Source: Croceivirga sp009797885 (GTDB lineage Bacteria; Bacteroidota; Bacteroidia; Flavobacteriales; Flavobacteriaceae). Taken from it: a DNA stretch of 64,000 nt. Shown one piece after another: positions 16,779 to 25,004 of this stretch. The translations under genes and the position numbers were made by a program. The notes under the pieces are model-generated. The model was not told the DNA's origin. It saw only the letters and a list, made by a program, of their open reading frames with translations, and did no database searches. Positions within the stretch are counted from its first letter, which is position 1, and each line of letters begins with the position of its first letter. The DNA lies in assembly GCA_045866215.1 (NCBI GenBank), contig AP035880.1, forward strand, positions 2,170,001-2,234,000, given 5' to 3'.

Positions 16779-18224
16779 TTATCCTACGGAACCCTCCAAA
16801 CTGATTTCCAGTAATTTCTGTGCTTCCACGGCAAACTCCATGGGCAATTTGTTCAATACCTCCTTACTAAAACCGTTTACAATAAGGGCGATGGCCTTCT
16901 CGGTATCGATGCCCCGTTGGTTGCAGTAGAAAATTTGGTCTTCCCCGATTTTACTTGTCGTTGCCTCATGTTCAATTTGGGCCGATTTGTTTTTGGCCTC
17001 TATGTAGGGGAAGGTATGTGCGCCACATTCGTTCCCCATCAATAGGGAATCGCATTGTGAAAAGTTTCTGGCATTTTCCGCCCTGCTGTTCACCTGTACC
17101 AAACCTCGGTAACTGTTTTGGGACTTTCCTGCGGAAATCCCCTTGGATATTATCGTACTCTTGGTATTCTTTCCTAGGTGAACCATTTTGGTACCTGTGT
17201 CCGCTTGTTGGAAATTGTTGGTCACTGCGATGGAATAAAACTCCCCAACAGAGTTATCCCCTTTTAAGATACAAGAAGGGTATTTCCAAGTTACGGCCGA
17301 GCCCGTTTCCACTTGGGTCCATGATATTTTTGAATTCTTTTCACATAGACCTCTTTTCGTCACAAAGTTGTATACCCCTCCTTTTCCATCACTATCGCCG
17401 GGAAACCAGTTTTGTACGGTGGAATATTTAATCTCCGCATCATCCAATGCTATCAGCTCAACCACTGCTGCGTGTAATTGGTTTTCGTCGCGTGAAGGAG
17501 CTGTGCAACCCTCTAAATAACTCACATAACTGCTCTCATCAGCAATGACCAAAGTGCGTTCAAACTGGCCTGTTCCGCCCTCATTGATTCTAAAATAAGT
17601 TGAAAGCTCCATAGGGCATTTTACTCCCTTTGGAATGTAACAAAAAGACCCATCGGTGAAAACCGCAGAGTTCAATGCAGCATAAAAATTATCCGTTTTA
17701 GGGACTACGGTACCCATATACTTTTTAATCAATTCAGGATGCTTTTGAATTGCTTCTGAAATGGGCATAAAAAGAATTCCTTTTTCCTCCAACGTCTTTT
17801 GAAAGGTAGTGGCCACTGAAACCGAATCTACCACAATATCAACCGCAACGTTTTGAAGGCGCTTTTGTTCATCTAAAGAAATACCTAGTTTTCGGTACAT
17901 TTCCAACAATTCGGGATCCACATCATCCATGGTTTTGTTGGGATCGGCCTTTTTTGGAGCAGAATAATAACTGATGGCCTGAAAATCTGGTTTTTCATAA
18001 TGTACATTGGCCCATTCCGGTTCTTCCATAGACTCCCAAATACGAAACGCCTCAAGACGCCATTCGGTCATCCATTCAGGCTCATTCTTCTTTTTGGAGA
18101 TTGCCCGTACTATATCAGCATTCAATCCTTTCGGAAAAGTATCGGATTCTATTTCTGTATAAAACCCGTACTCATATTCTTTGGTTTCGAGTTCCTTTTT
18201 TAATTCTTCTTCTGTATAGGCCAT
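16779..18224 (-). CDS. sufB: Fe-S cluster assembly protein SufB
   Basis: A 481-residue scaffold subunit of SufBCD. Core blocks include GVKCPMELSTYFRIN, YLEGCTAPSRDENQLHAAVV with the conserved Cys, SKISWTQVETGSAVTWKYPS and QCDSLLMGNECGAHTFPYIE. I chose the ATG at 18224 (MAYTEEEL), which matches the SufB N-terminus and leaves a 10-base gap to sufA; a longer reading from 18308 would overlap sufA. Confidence 0.96.
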   Translation of the reverse strand: MAYTEEELKKELETKEYEYGFYTEIESDTFPKGLNADIVRAISKKKNEPEWMTEWRLEAFRIWESMEEPEWANVHYEKPDFQAISYYSAPKKADPNKTMDDVDPELLEMYRKLGISLDEQKRLQNVAVDIVVDSVSVATTFQKTLEEKGILFMPISEAIQKHPELIKKYMGTVVPKTDNFYAALNSAVFTDGSFCYIPKGVKCPMELSTYFRINEGGTGQFERTLVIADESSYVSYLEGCTAPSRDENQLHAAVVELIALDDAEIKYSTVQNWFPGDSDGKGGVYNFVTKRGLCEKNSKISWTQVETGSAVTWKYPSCILKGDNSVGEFYSIAVTNNFQQADTGTKMVHLGKNTKSTIISKGISAGKSQNSYRGLVQVNSRAENARNFSQCDSLLMGNECGAHTFPYIEAKNKSAQIEHEATTSKIGEDQIFYCNQRGIDTEKAIALIVNGFSKEVLNKLPMEFAVEAQKLLEISLEGSVG

Positions 18225-18234
18225 GTTCCCGTTT

Positions 18235-18564
18235 TTAAAGTGAAAAACTTTCCCCGCAACCGCAGGTACGTTGGGCATTGGGATTGTTGAACACAAACCC
18301 TTTACCATTCAACCCGCCGGAATACTCCAAGGTAGTTCCAACCAGGTATAAAAAACTTTTTTTATCTACAATGATCCGCACTGAGTTGTCCTCAAACACT
18401 TTATCCCCTTCCTGAATCTGATCGTCAAAATCCAACTCATAGGACAATCCACTGCAACCTCCACTCTTTACCCCCACTCGAACGTAATCCTTGGCGGCAT
18501 CGAAGCCATCCTCGGTCATCAAGGTCACCACTTTTCGTTTCGCGTTTTCTGAGACTTTAATCAT
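18235..18564 (-). CDS. sufA: Iron-sulfur cluster assembly accessory protein SufA/IscA
   Basis: A 109-residue A-type cluster carrier. The three conserved cysteines are in KSGGCSGLSYE (near residue 35) and the C-terminal TCGCGESF. It heads the suf operon, which runs to DUF2480 on the minus strand. A candidate promoter lies about 190 bases upstream. Confidence 0.95.
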   Translation of the reverse strand: MIKVSENAKRKVVTLMTEDGFDAAKDYVRVGVKSGGCSGLSYELDFDDQIQEGDKVFEDNSVRIIVDKKSFLYLVGTTLEYSGGLNGKGFVFNNPNAQRTCGCGESFSL

Positions 18565-18752
18565 GTTTTACTTGGATTAGATGTTAGAAAAACATCGGTT
18601 CTTATTATTGGCTTGTTCATTCTTTACTTCATTTCCTTCTTCATTCTCCTTTTTCAAGATAAAACAAAATTCCAGCGGTTCAATACCCTAAAAATCATCT
18701 TTGACCTTGAATGTAGAACCAATCCTTATCTAGCATAATTCTAAATAGTCCA

Positions 18753-18760
18753 CAAATATA
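18753..18760 (-). promoter_or_regulatory. Candidate -7 element for the suf operon
   Basis: The minus strand reads TATATTTG, an exact TAnnTTTG match, in the 364-base gene-free stretch 18565-18928. A TTG lies 14 bases upstream, shorter than usual. If used, the sufA leader would be about 180 bases, long enough for control elements, but I see no convincing IscR-like or Fur-like box. Nothing else was found in this stretch. Confidence 0.38.
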
Positions 18761-18928
18761 GACGATAAGTCGATCAATTCCGGGATTTCTAACATTATTA
18801 TAACGTATAATCTGATAAACTTTTTTTATGGAAAGGTTAAACAAAATCTTGGCAGAAAAATCCAATCTGGTTTTGGCTCAAAAACCTTTAATTTTATAGG
18901 TTTCCGGCGAATTATCGTACTAAGAGAA

Positions 18929-20269
18929 TTATTGCAAGTTGATGACCACCATATCCATCCCTCCTTTGGTCTGAATTTCAGGAAAATCCTGACTTGTGGT
19001 TTCTCCTATGAGCACCACATTCCCTGCGGCGGTTTCCAGTGCGTCATATCCAAAATCCAGGTTTGATCCCCCAAGGGATTTTTCCCATTCCAACTTGCCG
19101 GAAGCATCCGTTTTAAAGACCCAAATGTCGTTTTCCCCGAAATTTTCGGCCAGATCTCCATCAAAACTCTTGGAATTCCCACACACCAAAAATCCTCCAT
19201 CCATAGTCGCTCGTACACTGTGGGCAGCATCGAAACCAGCACCTCCAAAGGATTTTTCCCAGAGCAATTGACCATTATCATCTATTTTTATGAGCCAAAC
19301 ATCGGATTGCCCATTGTTTTTGGTGACCTGGGTATCTTCACTAAAAGTGTTGCCTGCAATGACATAACCGCCATCCGTTGTGGCAACGATATCCTGGGCT
19401 TGGTCAATGCCGGTACCCCCAAAGGAGCTTTCCCACACAAAAGTCCCGTTTTTATTGATTTTCACCGCCCAAAAGTCATAGCTACCCTTTGGATCGCCAA
19501 TATCAAAGTCATCACTCTCGGAGGATCCAACCAAAATGTAACCTCCATCATGGGCATTGACCACACCAAAAGAGCGGTCATTATTGGTTCCCCCAAAAAA
19601 TTTGCGCCATTGCAGATTGCCATCGCCATCTATTTTAGTGCCCCAAAACTCCCCTACGCCATGGGCCGTTAACCGGCCTTTGTCCGTGCTGCCTTCGCCA
19701 TTGGAAGAGGTCACATCCAAAAAACCGGAGAAGAAAAATCCCCCGTCAACGGTTTCCACCAAATCATAGGAATGGTCATGCCCGGAAAAGCCAAAACTCT
19801 TTTCCCACAGAATGTTTCCGGCAGCGTCCAATCGTAAGATCCAATTGTCATGAAAGCCCTCATTATTACTTCCGTCCCCGTCATCGCTCATGGCATAACC
19901 CGTTATGGCATACCCCCCGTCCGAGGTCTGAATAATCTGCTGTCCTTGGTCATCTTTACTACCTCCATAGGTTTTCTGCCATTCCAAATTTCCATCCATA
20001 TCCAATTTTACCAACCAATAATCATTTACCGCAAGGTTTTTGAACGAAAGATCCCCATCAGTACTATTGCTCATTCCCAAAATGGCAAATCCACCATCGT
20101 TGGTCTGTATAATGGAACGCGCAGAATCGTCTCCCGAACCTCCAAAGTTTTTGGTCCAAACCACATTCTGAAGGGTACTGGGGATTGGGTAGTTCCCTTC
20201 AATTTTACTGGAGTCCTCCGAGCAGGAAACACCAAGGATTACCATTAAAAAATAGGATACTCTTTTCAT
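18929..20269 (-). CDS. Surface lipoprotein with seven propeller-type repeats
   Basis: A 446-residue lipoprotein (lipobox LGVSCSED, Cys 16). The mature part is seven repeats of about 57 residues, each with a W-K-FGGSxxD start, a TxDGGYxIxG centre and a DxWxxKxDxxGN end; the seventh has lost DGG (AAGNVVLIG). This predicts a seven-bladed beta-propeller on the surface. Many Bacteroidota proteins with this repeat are unassigned; binding of a ligand or another surface protein is likely. It lies 12 bases behind the choice-of-anchor B gene and is co-transcribed with it. Confidence 0.8.
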   Translation of the reverse strand: MKRVSYFLMVILGVSCSEDSSKIEGNYPIPSTLQNVVWTKNFGGSGDDSARSIIQTNDGGFAILGMSNSTDGDLSFKNLAVNDYWLVKLDMDGNLEWQKTYGGSKDDQGQQIIQTSDGGYAITGYAMSDDGDGSNNEGFHDNWILRLDAAGNILWEKSFGFSGHDHSYDLVETVDGGFFFSGFLDVTSSNGEGSTDKGRLTAHGVGEFWGTKIDGDGNLQWRKFFGGTNNDRSFGVVNAHDGGYILVGSSESDDFDIGDPKGSYDFWAVKINKNGTFVWESSFGGTGIDQAQDIVATTDGGYVIAGNTFSEDTQVTKNNGQSDVWLIKIDDNGQLLWEKSFGGAGFDAAHSVRATMDGGFLVCGNSKSFDGDLAENFGENDIWVFKTDASGKLEWEKSLGGSNLDFGYDALETAAGNVVLIGETTSQDFPEIQTKGGMDMVVINLQ

Positions 20270-20281
20270 AACAGCAGTTGA

Positions 20282-21550
20282 TTACTCCGATTTCTTCACC
20301 ACGAAGAAACCAGTATTTGAATCGTTAATGATCACCTTACCACTTTCAAAATACGGGTAAACGCTCCAGACCCCGTTAAAACTCGCATTGTTGTTTGAGG
20401 GAAAGGTGTCAAAGAAACCAGTTTCGGATATGCTCCCGCTTGCGATGGTCGAGATATCCAATACCCGCATTCCAGCTGCGTAGTTGGCCAGGAAGAATTC
20501 GTTCCCTTTTACGTAACCATTGTGGTCTACGGCTGCCGTGGGCCCTGTATAGGTCATGTGCAATTGTGGGGCGTCCAAATCGGTCAGGTCAAAGACCAAG
20601 GTCCTGGAATCGAAACCAAAGTTGATTTCATCCAATTCATCCCCCAACAAAAAATAGCGTTGATCTTCCGTAAACCACCCTTGGTGGGTATACCCCAATT
20701 GCGGATAGTCCAAATTTGAGATGAGGGTAGGATTGGATTTGTCCGTGATATCCACAATGGCAATTTGGTTTTCATTTGCGCCGATAAAAATCTCACGTCC
20801 CGTATGATCCGTATCTGGTCCTACATAGGTAACCACCTGGGCATCATGGGTGTAGCCATTGCCTCCATATCCCCCGACGCCGGTAGGGGAACTAGGGTTT
20901 TGGACATCCACAAAATGCACTCCCCCACTAAAGGCATCATTGCGGGCAGTCCCTACGGGATACACAAATCCGATGGCTTCATTGACGACCACATTATGGG
21001 CATTGCCAATGTCCGTATATCGGGTGTCGGCACTAAAGTTTTCAGGTGGGTCGGCCACATCCCTTAATCGGGTCAAATCAAAAACTTGCATCCCATGCCC
21101 ATTCGCTTCGGATACAATAAAGGCGTGGTCCTGATATATCTTTACATCCCGCCAAATACTGGAAGTGGTAGCGGTTGGCAATTTTCCGAGATAAATCAAG
21201 TTATCCGTATCACTGATGTCCACGAAGGCCGTTCCGTTGTCCAGACCAATTAAAGCATATTCCTTTCCGTTGGTACTATCCGTCCAGCCCCAAATATCAT
21301 TTCCTTCCCCGGCCGAAAAAACGGAATGTTCAATTCTGCCCAATAAATCATAGCCATTGCAGGGGAATTCCCCGGCCATTCCATTTTCACAGGGAACTGC
21401 TCCCGTACCAACAACGGAACCATCGCCGTTTCCGTTCCCTTCCGGATCTAGGTTATCAACCGGCACCACCCCATCATCGTCCTGGTCCGATCCACAGGCC
21501 CACACCCCAAAAACCATAAGGAGCAACAAGCCTATAAAACTTCGATTCAT
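20282..21550 (-). CDS. Choice-of-anchor B family lipoprotein
   Basis: A 422-residue lipoprotein (lipobox VWACGSDQ, Cys 19) with an acidic Gly/Asn-rich linker (residues 20-50) and a propeller body of LVIVD-like blades (AFVDISDT, QVFDLTRLRD, HFVDVQNPSSP, IVDITDKSNP, RVLDIST). These match the choice-of-anchor B family, whose members carry different anchors in different bacteria; here the anchor is lipid. Function unknown. It is the first gene of a two-gene operon and diverges from thiL. Confidence 0.85.
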   Translation of the reverse strand: MNRSFIGLLLLMVFGVWACGSDQDDDGVVPVDNLDPEGNGNGDGSVVGTGAVPCENGMAGEFPCNGYDLLGRIEHSVFSAGEGNDIWGWTDSTNGKEYALIGLDNGTAFVDISDTDNLIYLGKLPTATTSSIWRDVKIYQDHAFIVSEANGHGMQVFDLTRLRDVADPPENFSADTRYTDIGNAHNVVVNEAIGFVYPVGTARNDAFSGGVHFVDVQNPSSPTGVGGYGGNGYTHDAQVVTYVGPDTDHTGREIFIGANENQIAIVDITDKSNPTLISNLDYPQLGYTHQGWFTEDQRYFLLGDELDEINFGFDSRTLVFDLTDLDAPQLHMTYTGPTAAVDHNGYVKGNEFFLANYAAGMRVLDISTIASGSISETGFFDTFPSNNNASFNGVWSVYPYFESGKVIINDSNTGFFVVKKSE

Positions 21551-21599
21551 CCCTTTTAAATTGCTGTTAAGTAAAGATACGACTTTCAGGAATTGCGGT

Positions 21600-21607
21600 T
21601 ATTTTTG
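21600..21607 (+). promoter_or_regulatory. -7 promoter element immediately before thiL
   Basis: TATTTTTG is an exact TAnnTTTG match ending four bases before the thiL ATG, the same arrangement as at hflX; transcription would start on or next to the ATG. No -33 TTG at normal spacing. Confidence 0.38.
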
Positions 21608-21611
21608 CCAA

Positions 21612-22664
21612 ATGCTAGAAGACAAAAACCAATCCAACACCCCGTTGCAACAGCTTGGGGAGTTCGGTCTTATTAAACATCTGACAAGGGATTTTGAATT
21701 GGTCAACCCTTCATCCATTAAAGGGATTGGGGATGATGCTGCCGTGCTCGACTTTTCCCCAAAAAAAACAATAGTTTCCACGGACTTATTGGTTGAGGGC
21801 GTACACTTTGATTTAAGCTACATGCCCCTAAAACACTTGGGGTATAAGTCCGTTATCGTCAACCTTTCGGACATCTATGCCATGAATGTCATGGCCACAC
21901 AGATTACGGTGTCCATAGCTGTTTCCAATCGATTCCCCTTGGAGGCTTTGGAGGAGTTTTATGCCGGAGTTGCCCTGGCCTGCAAAATATATGGGGTAGA
22001 TTTAGTTGGCGGGGATACCACCTCATCAACCAAAGGCATGCTTATCTGTGTAACTGCCCTGGGTGCAGCAAGCGGGGAGGAGTTGGTAATGCGATCTGGC
22101 ACCAAGGAAAACGACCTATTGGTGGTAACGGGGGATTTGGGTGGAGCCTATTTGGGCCTACAGGTATTGGAACGGGAAAAAGAAGTTTTTAAGGTCGACC
22201 CCAATAACCAACCTGATCTGGAGCCCTATAGTTATATTGTGGAGCGCCAATTAAAACCGGAGGCCAGAAAGGATGTTGTGGAATTATTGGAAAAACTGGA
22301 TGTTCATCCCACAAGTATGATCGATATCAGTGATGGACTTTCCTCTGAAATATTGCACCTATGTGAGCAAAGTGGCGTAGGTTGTAATCTATATGAGGAT
22401 AAGATACCATTGGATCCAACCGTTATATCTACCTCGGAAGAATTTAAGATGGACAGTACAATGATTGCCCTAAGTGGTGGGGAAGATTACGAGCTATTGT
22501 TTACCATTGATCAAAAAGAATTCCCAAAAATTAAGGGAAATCCGAATCTTACGGTTATTGGGCATATGACCCACAGGAATGAGGGAGCCCACCTTATCTC
22601 AAGAAATGGCTCTAAAATTCCGTTGACGGCTCAAGGTTGGAATTCCTTTCCCGGGAATGAATAA
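21612..22664 (+). CDS. thiL: Thiamine-phosphate kinase
   Basis: A 350-residue enzyme that phosphorylates thiamine monophosphate to thiamine diphosphate. AIR-synthase-fold landmarks: SIKGIGDDAAVLDF with metal-binding Asp residues, VNLSDIYAMN, GVDLVGGDTTSS, VTGDLGGAYLGL, MIDISDGLSSE and SGGEDYELLFTI. I place the start at 21612 (MLEDKNQ); the frame is open further upstream but that would cross the divergent promoter and gene. The last 139 bases have a decayed partial copy 256 bases further on. Confidence 0.95.
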   Translation: MLEDKNQSNTPLQQLGEFGLIKHLTRDFELVNPSSIKGIGDDAAVLDFSPKKTIVSTDLLVEGVHFDLSYMPLKHLGYKSVIVNLSDIYAMNVMATQITVSIAVSNRFPLEALEEFYAGVALACKIYGVDLVGGDTTSSTKGMLICVTALGAASGEELVMRSGTKENDLLVVTGDLGGAYLGLQVLEREKEVFKVDPNNQPDLEPYSYIVERQLKPEARKDVVELLEKLDVHPTSMIDISDGLSSEILHLCEQSGVGCNLYEDKIPLDPTVISTSEEFKMDSTMIALSGGEDYELLFTIDQKEFPKIKGNPNLTVIGHMTHRNEGAHLISRNGSKIPLTAQGWNSFPGNE

Positions 22665-22869
22665 GCCCGAAATCTTCACTATTTTCAATGGAAACCGTCC
22701 CGATATGGCCTTTTGGGATGAAGCCCTGTTCCATGTTTTCAAGGAATTTATGGGAGTGTCTTCTAACAACAAAAAATCCCGGAAAATTAAGGGCTATCCA
22801 AATTTTACGGTCTTGGGGCAGGTGACGGATAAAATATGGGGCACACTTAATCTCCAGGAATACCTTTGA
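22657..22869 (+). pseudogene. Remnant resembling the 3' end of thiL
   Basis: A 70-codon frame overlapping the end of thiL by eight bases. Its last third (RKIKGYPNFTVLGQVTD) lines up with IKGNPNLTVIGHMTH of ThiL. At the DNA level 22526-22575 and 22782-22831 align without gaps at about three quarters identity by eye. The first 40 codons resemble nothing I know. It probably descends from an old tandem duplication or recombination at the thiL tail; a short real protein is possible but less likely. Confidence 0.5.
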
Positions 22870-22887
22870 AATCCTTTCAATGCCGGA

Positions 22888-23160
22888 TCAGGCAACTCGC
22901 TTACGTTCCGGACGGCCTATTGCACGCCTTCTATTACGGCGATGGTACATATCTTCCAACGTTTTATTGATTTCCTTTAGTTTGGGAGTAAGTGGAGACA
23001 GTTTGCCACGCTCATCCGTCGTCACCTGTTTCTGGCAGTGGATACACTTGTACTCTTTAATATGCTCGGTCACTTTTTTGGATACCACATAATGATGGCC
23101 GAAGAAGTTGCAAAAGATACCAGCAATTTTGTTGCCATCGGGGGTAATGGTATTTTTCAT
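22888..23160 (-). CDS. Small Cys/His protein, DUF1660-like
   Basis: A 90-residue protein with a zinc-ribbon-like layout: FCNFFGHHY near residue 17 and YKCIHCQKQV near residue 40, then a basic helical tail rich in Arg and Lys. The pattern C-x3-GH-xn-C-x2-C resembles DUF1660/prophage-type small proteins and is common in Flavobacteriaceae. Start at MKNTITPDG (23160) preferred over the upstream ATG at 23211. Function unknown; nucleic-acid binding is plausible from the basic tail. Confidence 0.6.
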   Translation of the reverse strand: MKNTITPDGNKIAGIFCNFFGHHYVVSKKVTEHIKEYKCIHCQKQVTTDERGKLSPLTPKLKEINKTLEDMYHRRNRRRAIGRPERKRVA

Positions 23161-23500
23161 AGGCTTCAAAAAGTTAGTTGCATGTTTCGATTTGGGGACC
23201 GAATAATGCAATGATTAGTTATTGTTCTATTGCGTTCACAACGCGGGTTTGGTTCTTTTAAAAGGCAACGATTGCTAATTCTCCTTTATTTTGAAGCCAT
23301 GCCAATATTTTTTGTTTTTTCGATGAACTGCACAAAATCGACAAAGCGTTTGATAAAATCGATAAATCGATGCAGTTTTCAATATACAAAATCAAAGCGT
23401 TTTAACAAATCATTTTAAAGCATTGAACCTCAAAACGTAAACAAATGTAGTATTCCTCTTACTTTTGTTCTGCATCCTGTGTCCGAGGTCTGATCCGCAT

Positions 23501-23565
23501 CCTTGATTCAAAAGTGATTAAATTAACGTGAATTCGACGTATGGCATTTGGTTCAATGCAAAAAA
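23501..23565. repeat. Left copy of a 65-base direct repeat flanking the metal-uptake cluster
   Basis: Matches 29784-29848 at 62 of 65 positions; the differences fall in a 4-base block (CAAA here, TGAC there). The identical core begins AGTGATTAAATTAACG at 23513. Position and exclusive bracketing of one functional cluster suggest an attachment-type or duplicated target sequence. Confidence 0.9.
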
Positions 23566-23853
23566 TTGGGTTGATTTCCATAATCGCAATCAATTTCATT
23601 GCGATGCCAATTGTAGGAAAATGTTTCAGAAAGCCTAAATCAGGGATAATGGTTATACGGCGAAATCTTAGCGAGCAAAACCATTAAAAGGAACTAAAAT
23701 CCGATGGTTTCCCGAGACGTTTTTCAGCTTTGCAAAATAGCCACTTTATGGGCTGGCTATCCTGCCTTGCGTTCACCAAAAAACAGCGTGGGCATTCAAC
23801 CATTTATGCATTTCCTTTTGTTGATTTCCAATGATTTTCTCTCCCTGGTTTCA

Positions 23854-23861
23854 TATCTTTG
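23854..23861 (+). promoter_or_regulatory. -7 promoter element upstream of the metal-uptake cluster
   Basis: TATCTTTG matches TAnnTTTG and lies 23 bases before the ATG at 23885. No TTG at the usual spacing was seen, so an activator or weak -33 may be involved. Confidence 0.42.
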
Positions 23862-23884
23862 TCCCCATATCGAAAAGAGCGTAT

Positions 23885-24217
23885 ATGGGATTGTGGAAAC
23901 ATGTGGGAAAGGGTATTTCGGTCTTTGTACTGGTGTCAATTTTACAGTTTCCTTTGGCAATCCGTTTTTCCCATCATTGTGAAGCGCATGAACATCATAC
24001 GTTTACGCTTGATGTGGATGATTTTCACGAAGCAGGGCACGATTGTCCGATATGCCATTTTCAACTCGCCTCATTCACTTATGATATTCCGGCTTTTCCA
24101 GAACTTTTGTCACATGGCTATCCGGAAACTGCCGAAAAGCATTTTTTTTACACAGCTATTGATTGCTTTACACTGACCAATGCCCGATTAAGGGCCCCTC
24201 CCTTGTTTTCTTCATAA
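23885..24217 (+). CDS. Small His/Cys-rich membrane-anchored protein A
   Basis: A 110-residue protein not assignable to a named family. One N-terminal hydrophobic segment (about 8-26) is followed by a metal-ligand-rich stretch: HHCEAHEHH at about 29-37, FHEAGHDCPICHF at about 46-58, then a tail ending RAPPLFSS. The HxH, CxxC and closing APP pattern recurs in the next gene, so the two are paralogues. DUF2946-like small proteins share the CPxCH style. It probably binds Zn or another transition metal on the outer face of the inner membrane. Start ATG 23885 chosen because it directly precedes the hydrophobic segment. Confidence 0.62.
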   Translation: MGLWKHVGKGISVFVLVSILQFPLAIRFSHHCEAHEHHTFTLDVDDFHEAGHDCPICHFQLASFTYDIPAFPELLSHGYPETAEKHFFYTAIDCFTLTNARLRAPPLFSS

Positions 24218-24323
24218 AACTTCCTCCAGTTTTATATTTCATTTTGCCCTATGGAGGGCAAGAGGCCTTGTTTGTTGACAACTGGTCCAGACCGTTGTGC
24301 TTGTTGACACTTTATAGGGCTTC

Positions 24324-24692
24324 TTGTACCATGATACTTTCGACTTAACCAACTATATTCAGGTAATCGTCTTGAAGACGCACTGGAAAAACATCATAGC
24401 ACTCTTTTTCTTGGCAAGTTTTCTATTGCTAAGAGTAGTGAATCTGCACAGCATCGCCCATTTTTGCTCCCATGACCATGAGGACATGGAGCATTGTGGG
24501 CAATGCGCCTTCATCCTATGTGCCAAACAGGGCATGCCCCTTCAAGCAACAGCCAATACCGATTTAGTTCCCACACTGCTTCTATCCCCAAAATGGGAAA
24601 AAAGGCTTGTGCACTATAAAGCACCATATCAGAAAACTCGCCTTTCCGATTATTATAACAATAAGGCCCCACCCTTTTACATAAAGGGATAA
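24324..24692 (+). CDS. Small His/Cys-rich membrane-anchored protein B
   Basis: Up to 122 residues; a TTG at 24372 would give 106 and start closer to the hydrophobic segment (IIALFFLASFLLL). After it comes a ligand-rich block HSIAHFCSHDHEDMEHCGQC, then FILCAKQGM and a polar tail ending NNKAPPFYIKG. Layout matches protein A: membrane segment, clustered His/Asp/Glu, CxxC, closing APP. It is 106 bases after protein A and 312 before the TonB receptor. I know no characterised homologue; a periplasmic metal relay or sensor for the receptor is inference. Confidence 0.6.
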   Translation: MYHDTFDLTNYIQVIVLKTHWKNIIALFFLASFLLLRVVNLHSIAHFCSHDHEDMEHCGQCAFILCAKQGMPLQATANTDLVPTLLLSPKWEKRLVHYKAPYQKTRLSDYYNNKAPPFYIKG

Positions 24693-24767
24693 TTTGCCTT
24701 TCACCGAATACTGCCGTAGCATATCCTGAAGTTCAAACTATACATTTCCTATAGATAAGCTTTGGTT

Positions 24768-25004
24768 TTATCCATAAGGTTGGTAGTGTTCAAAAACCCA
24801 TGTTATCCCTTCTCGCCAAGGCATCCGGCCTTTCCATGCGAGTATGTTCTTTTTTGAGTTTTCAACGCCCATGACCAAAATTGGTCTGTCCCAAAGCCTA
24901 TGGATAAACGAAGTGCTGCCGGACGATTTCATTTTGGCAATGTGAGGCCATTTAAAGATTCTCGGAAATCGTATAAATAATGGTTCCGTAAAAATCGACA
25001 ACAC
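24768..25004 (-). pseudogene. Possible C-terminal fragment of an NAD-dependent sugar epimerase/dehydratase
   Basis: A 78-codon minus-strand frame abutting the receptor start. Its end (ENSKKNILAWKGRMPWREG, then ITWVFEHY) resembles the C-terminus of NAD-dependent nucleotide-sugar epimerases (pattern D-x-S-K, LGWKP, xxEGIxxT, Y). The catalytic and NAD-binding parts are absent, so at most a relic. It may be coincidence. It sits in the 312-base gap between protein B and the receptor, where I see no other element. Confidence 0.33.

Larger units (their letters stand above)
23212..23884. other. AT-rich intergenic region carrying one end of a long direct repeat
   Basis: 673 bases without a convincing gene. 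It contains the left copy of the 65-base direct repeat (23501-23565), a -7 element (23854) and a small stem ATAGCCA/TGGCTAT (23738-23760). A 48-codon frame starting inside the repeat (23541-23687), with one hydrophobic segment, could be a chance ORF. Confidence 0.6.

Noticed and set aside
21357..21611. Upstream extension of thiL
   Set aside because: It runs antisense through the choice-of-anchor B gene and does not resemble ThiL.
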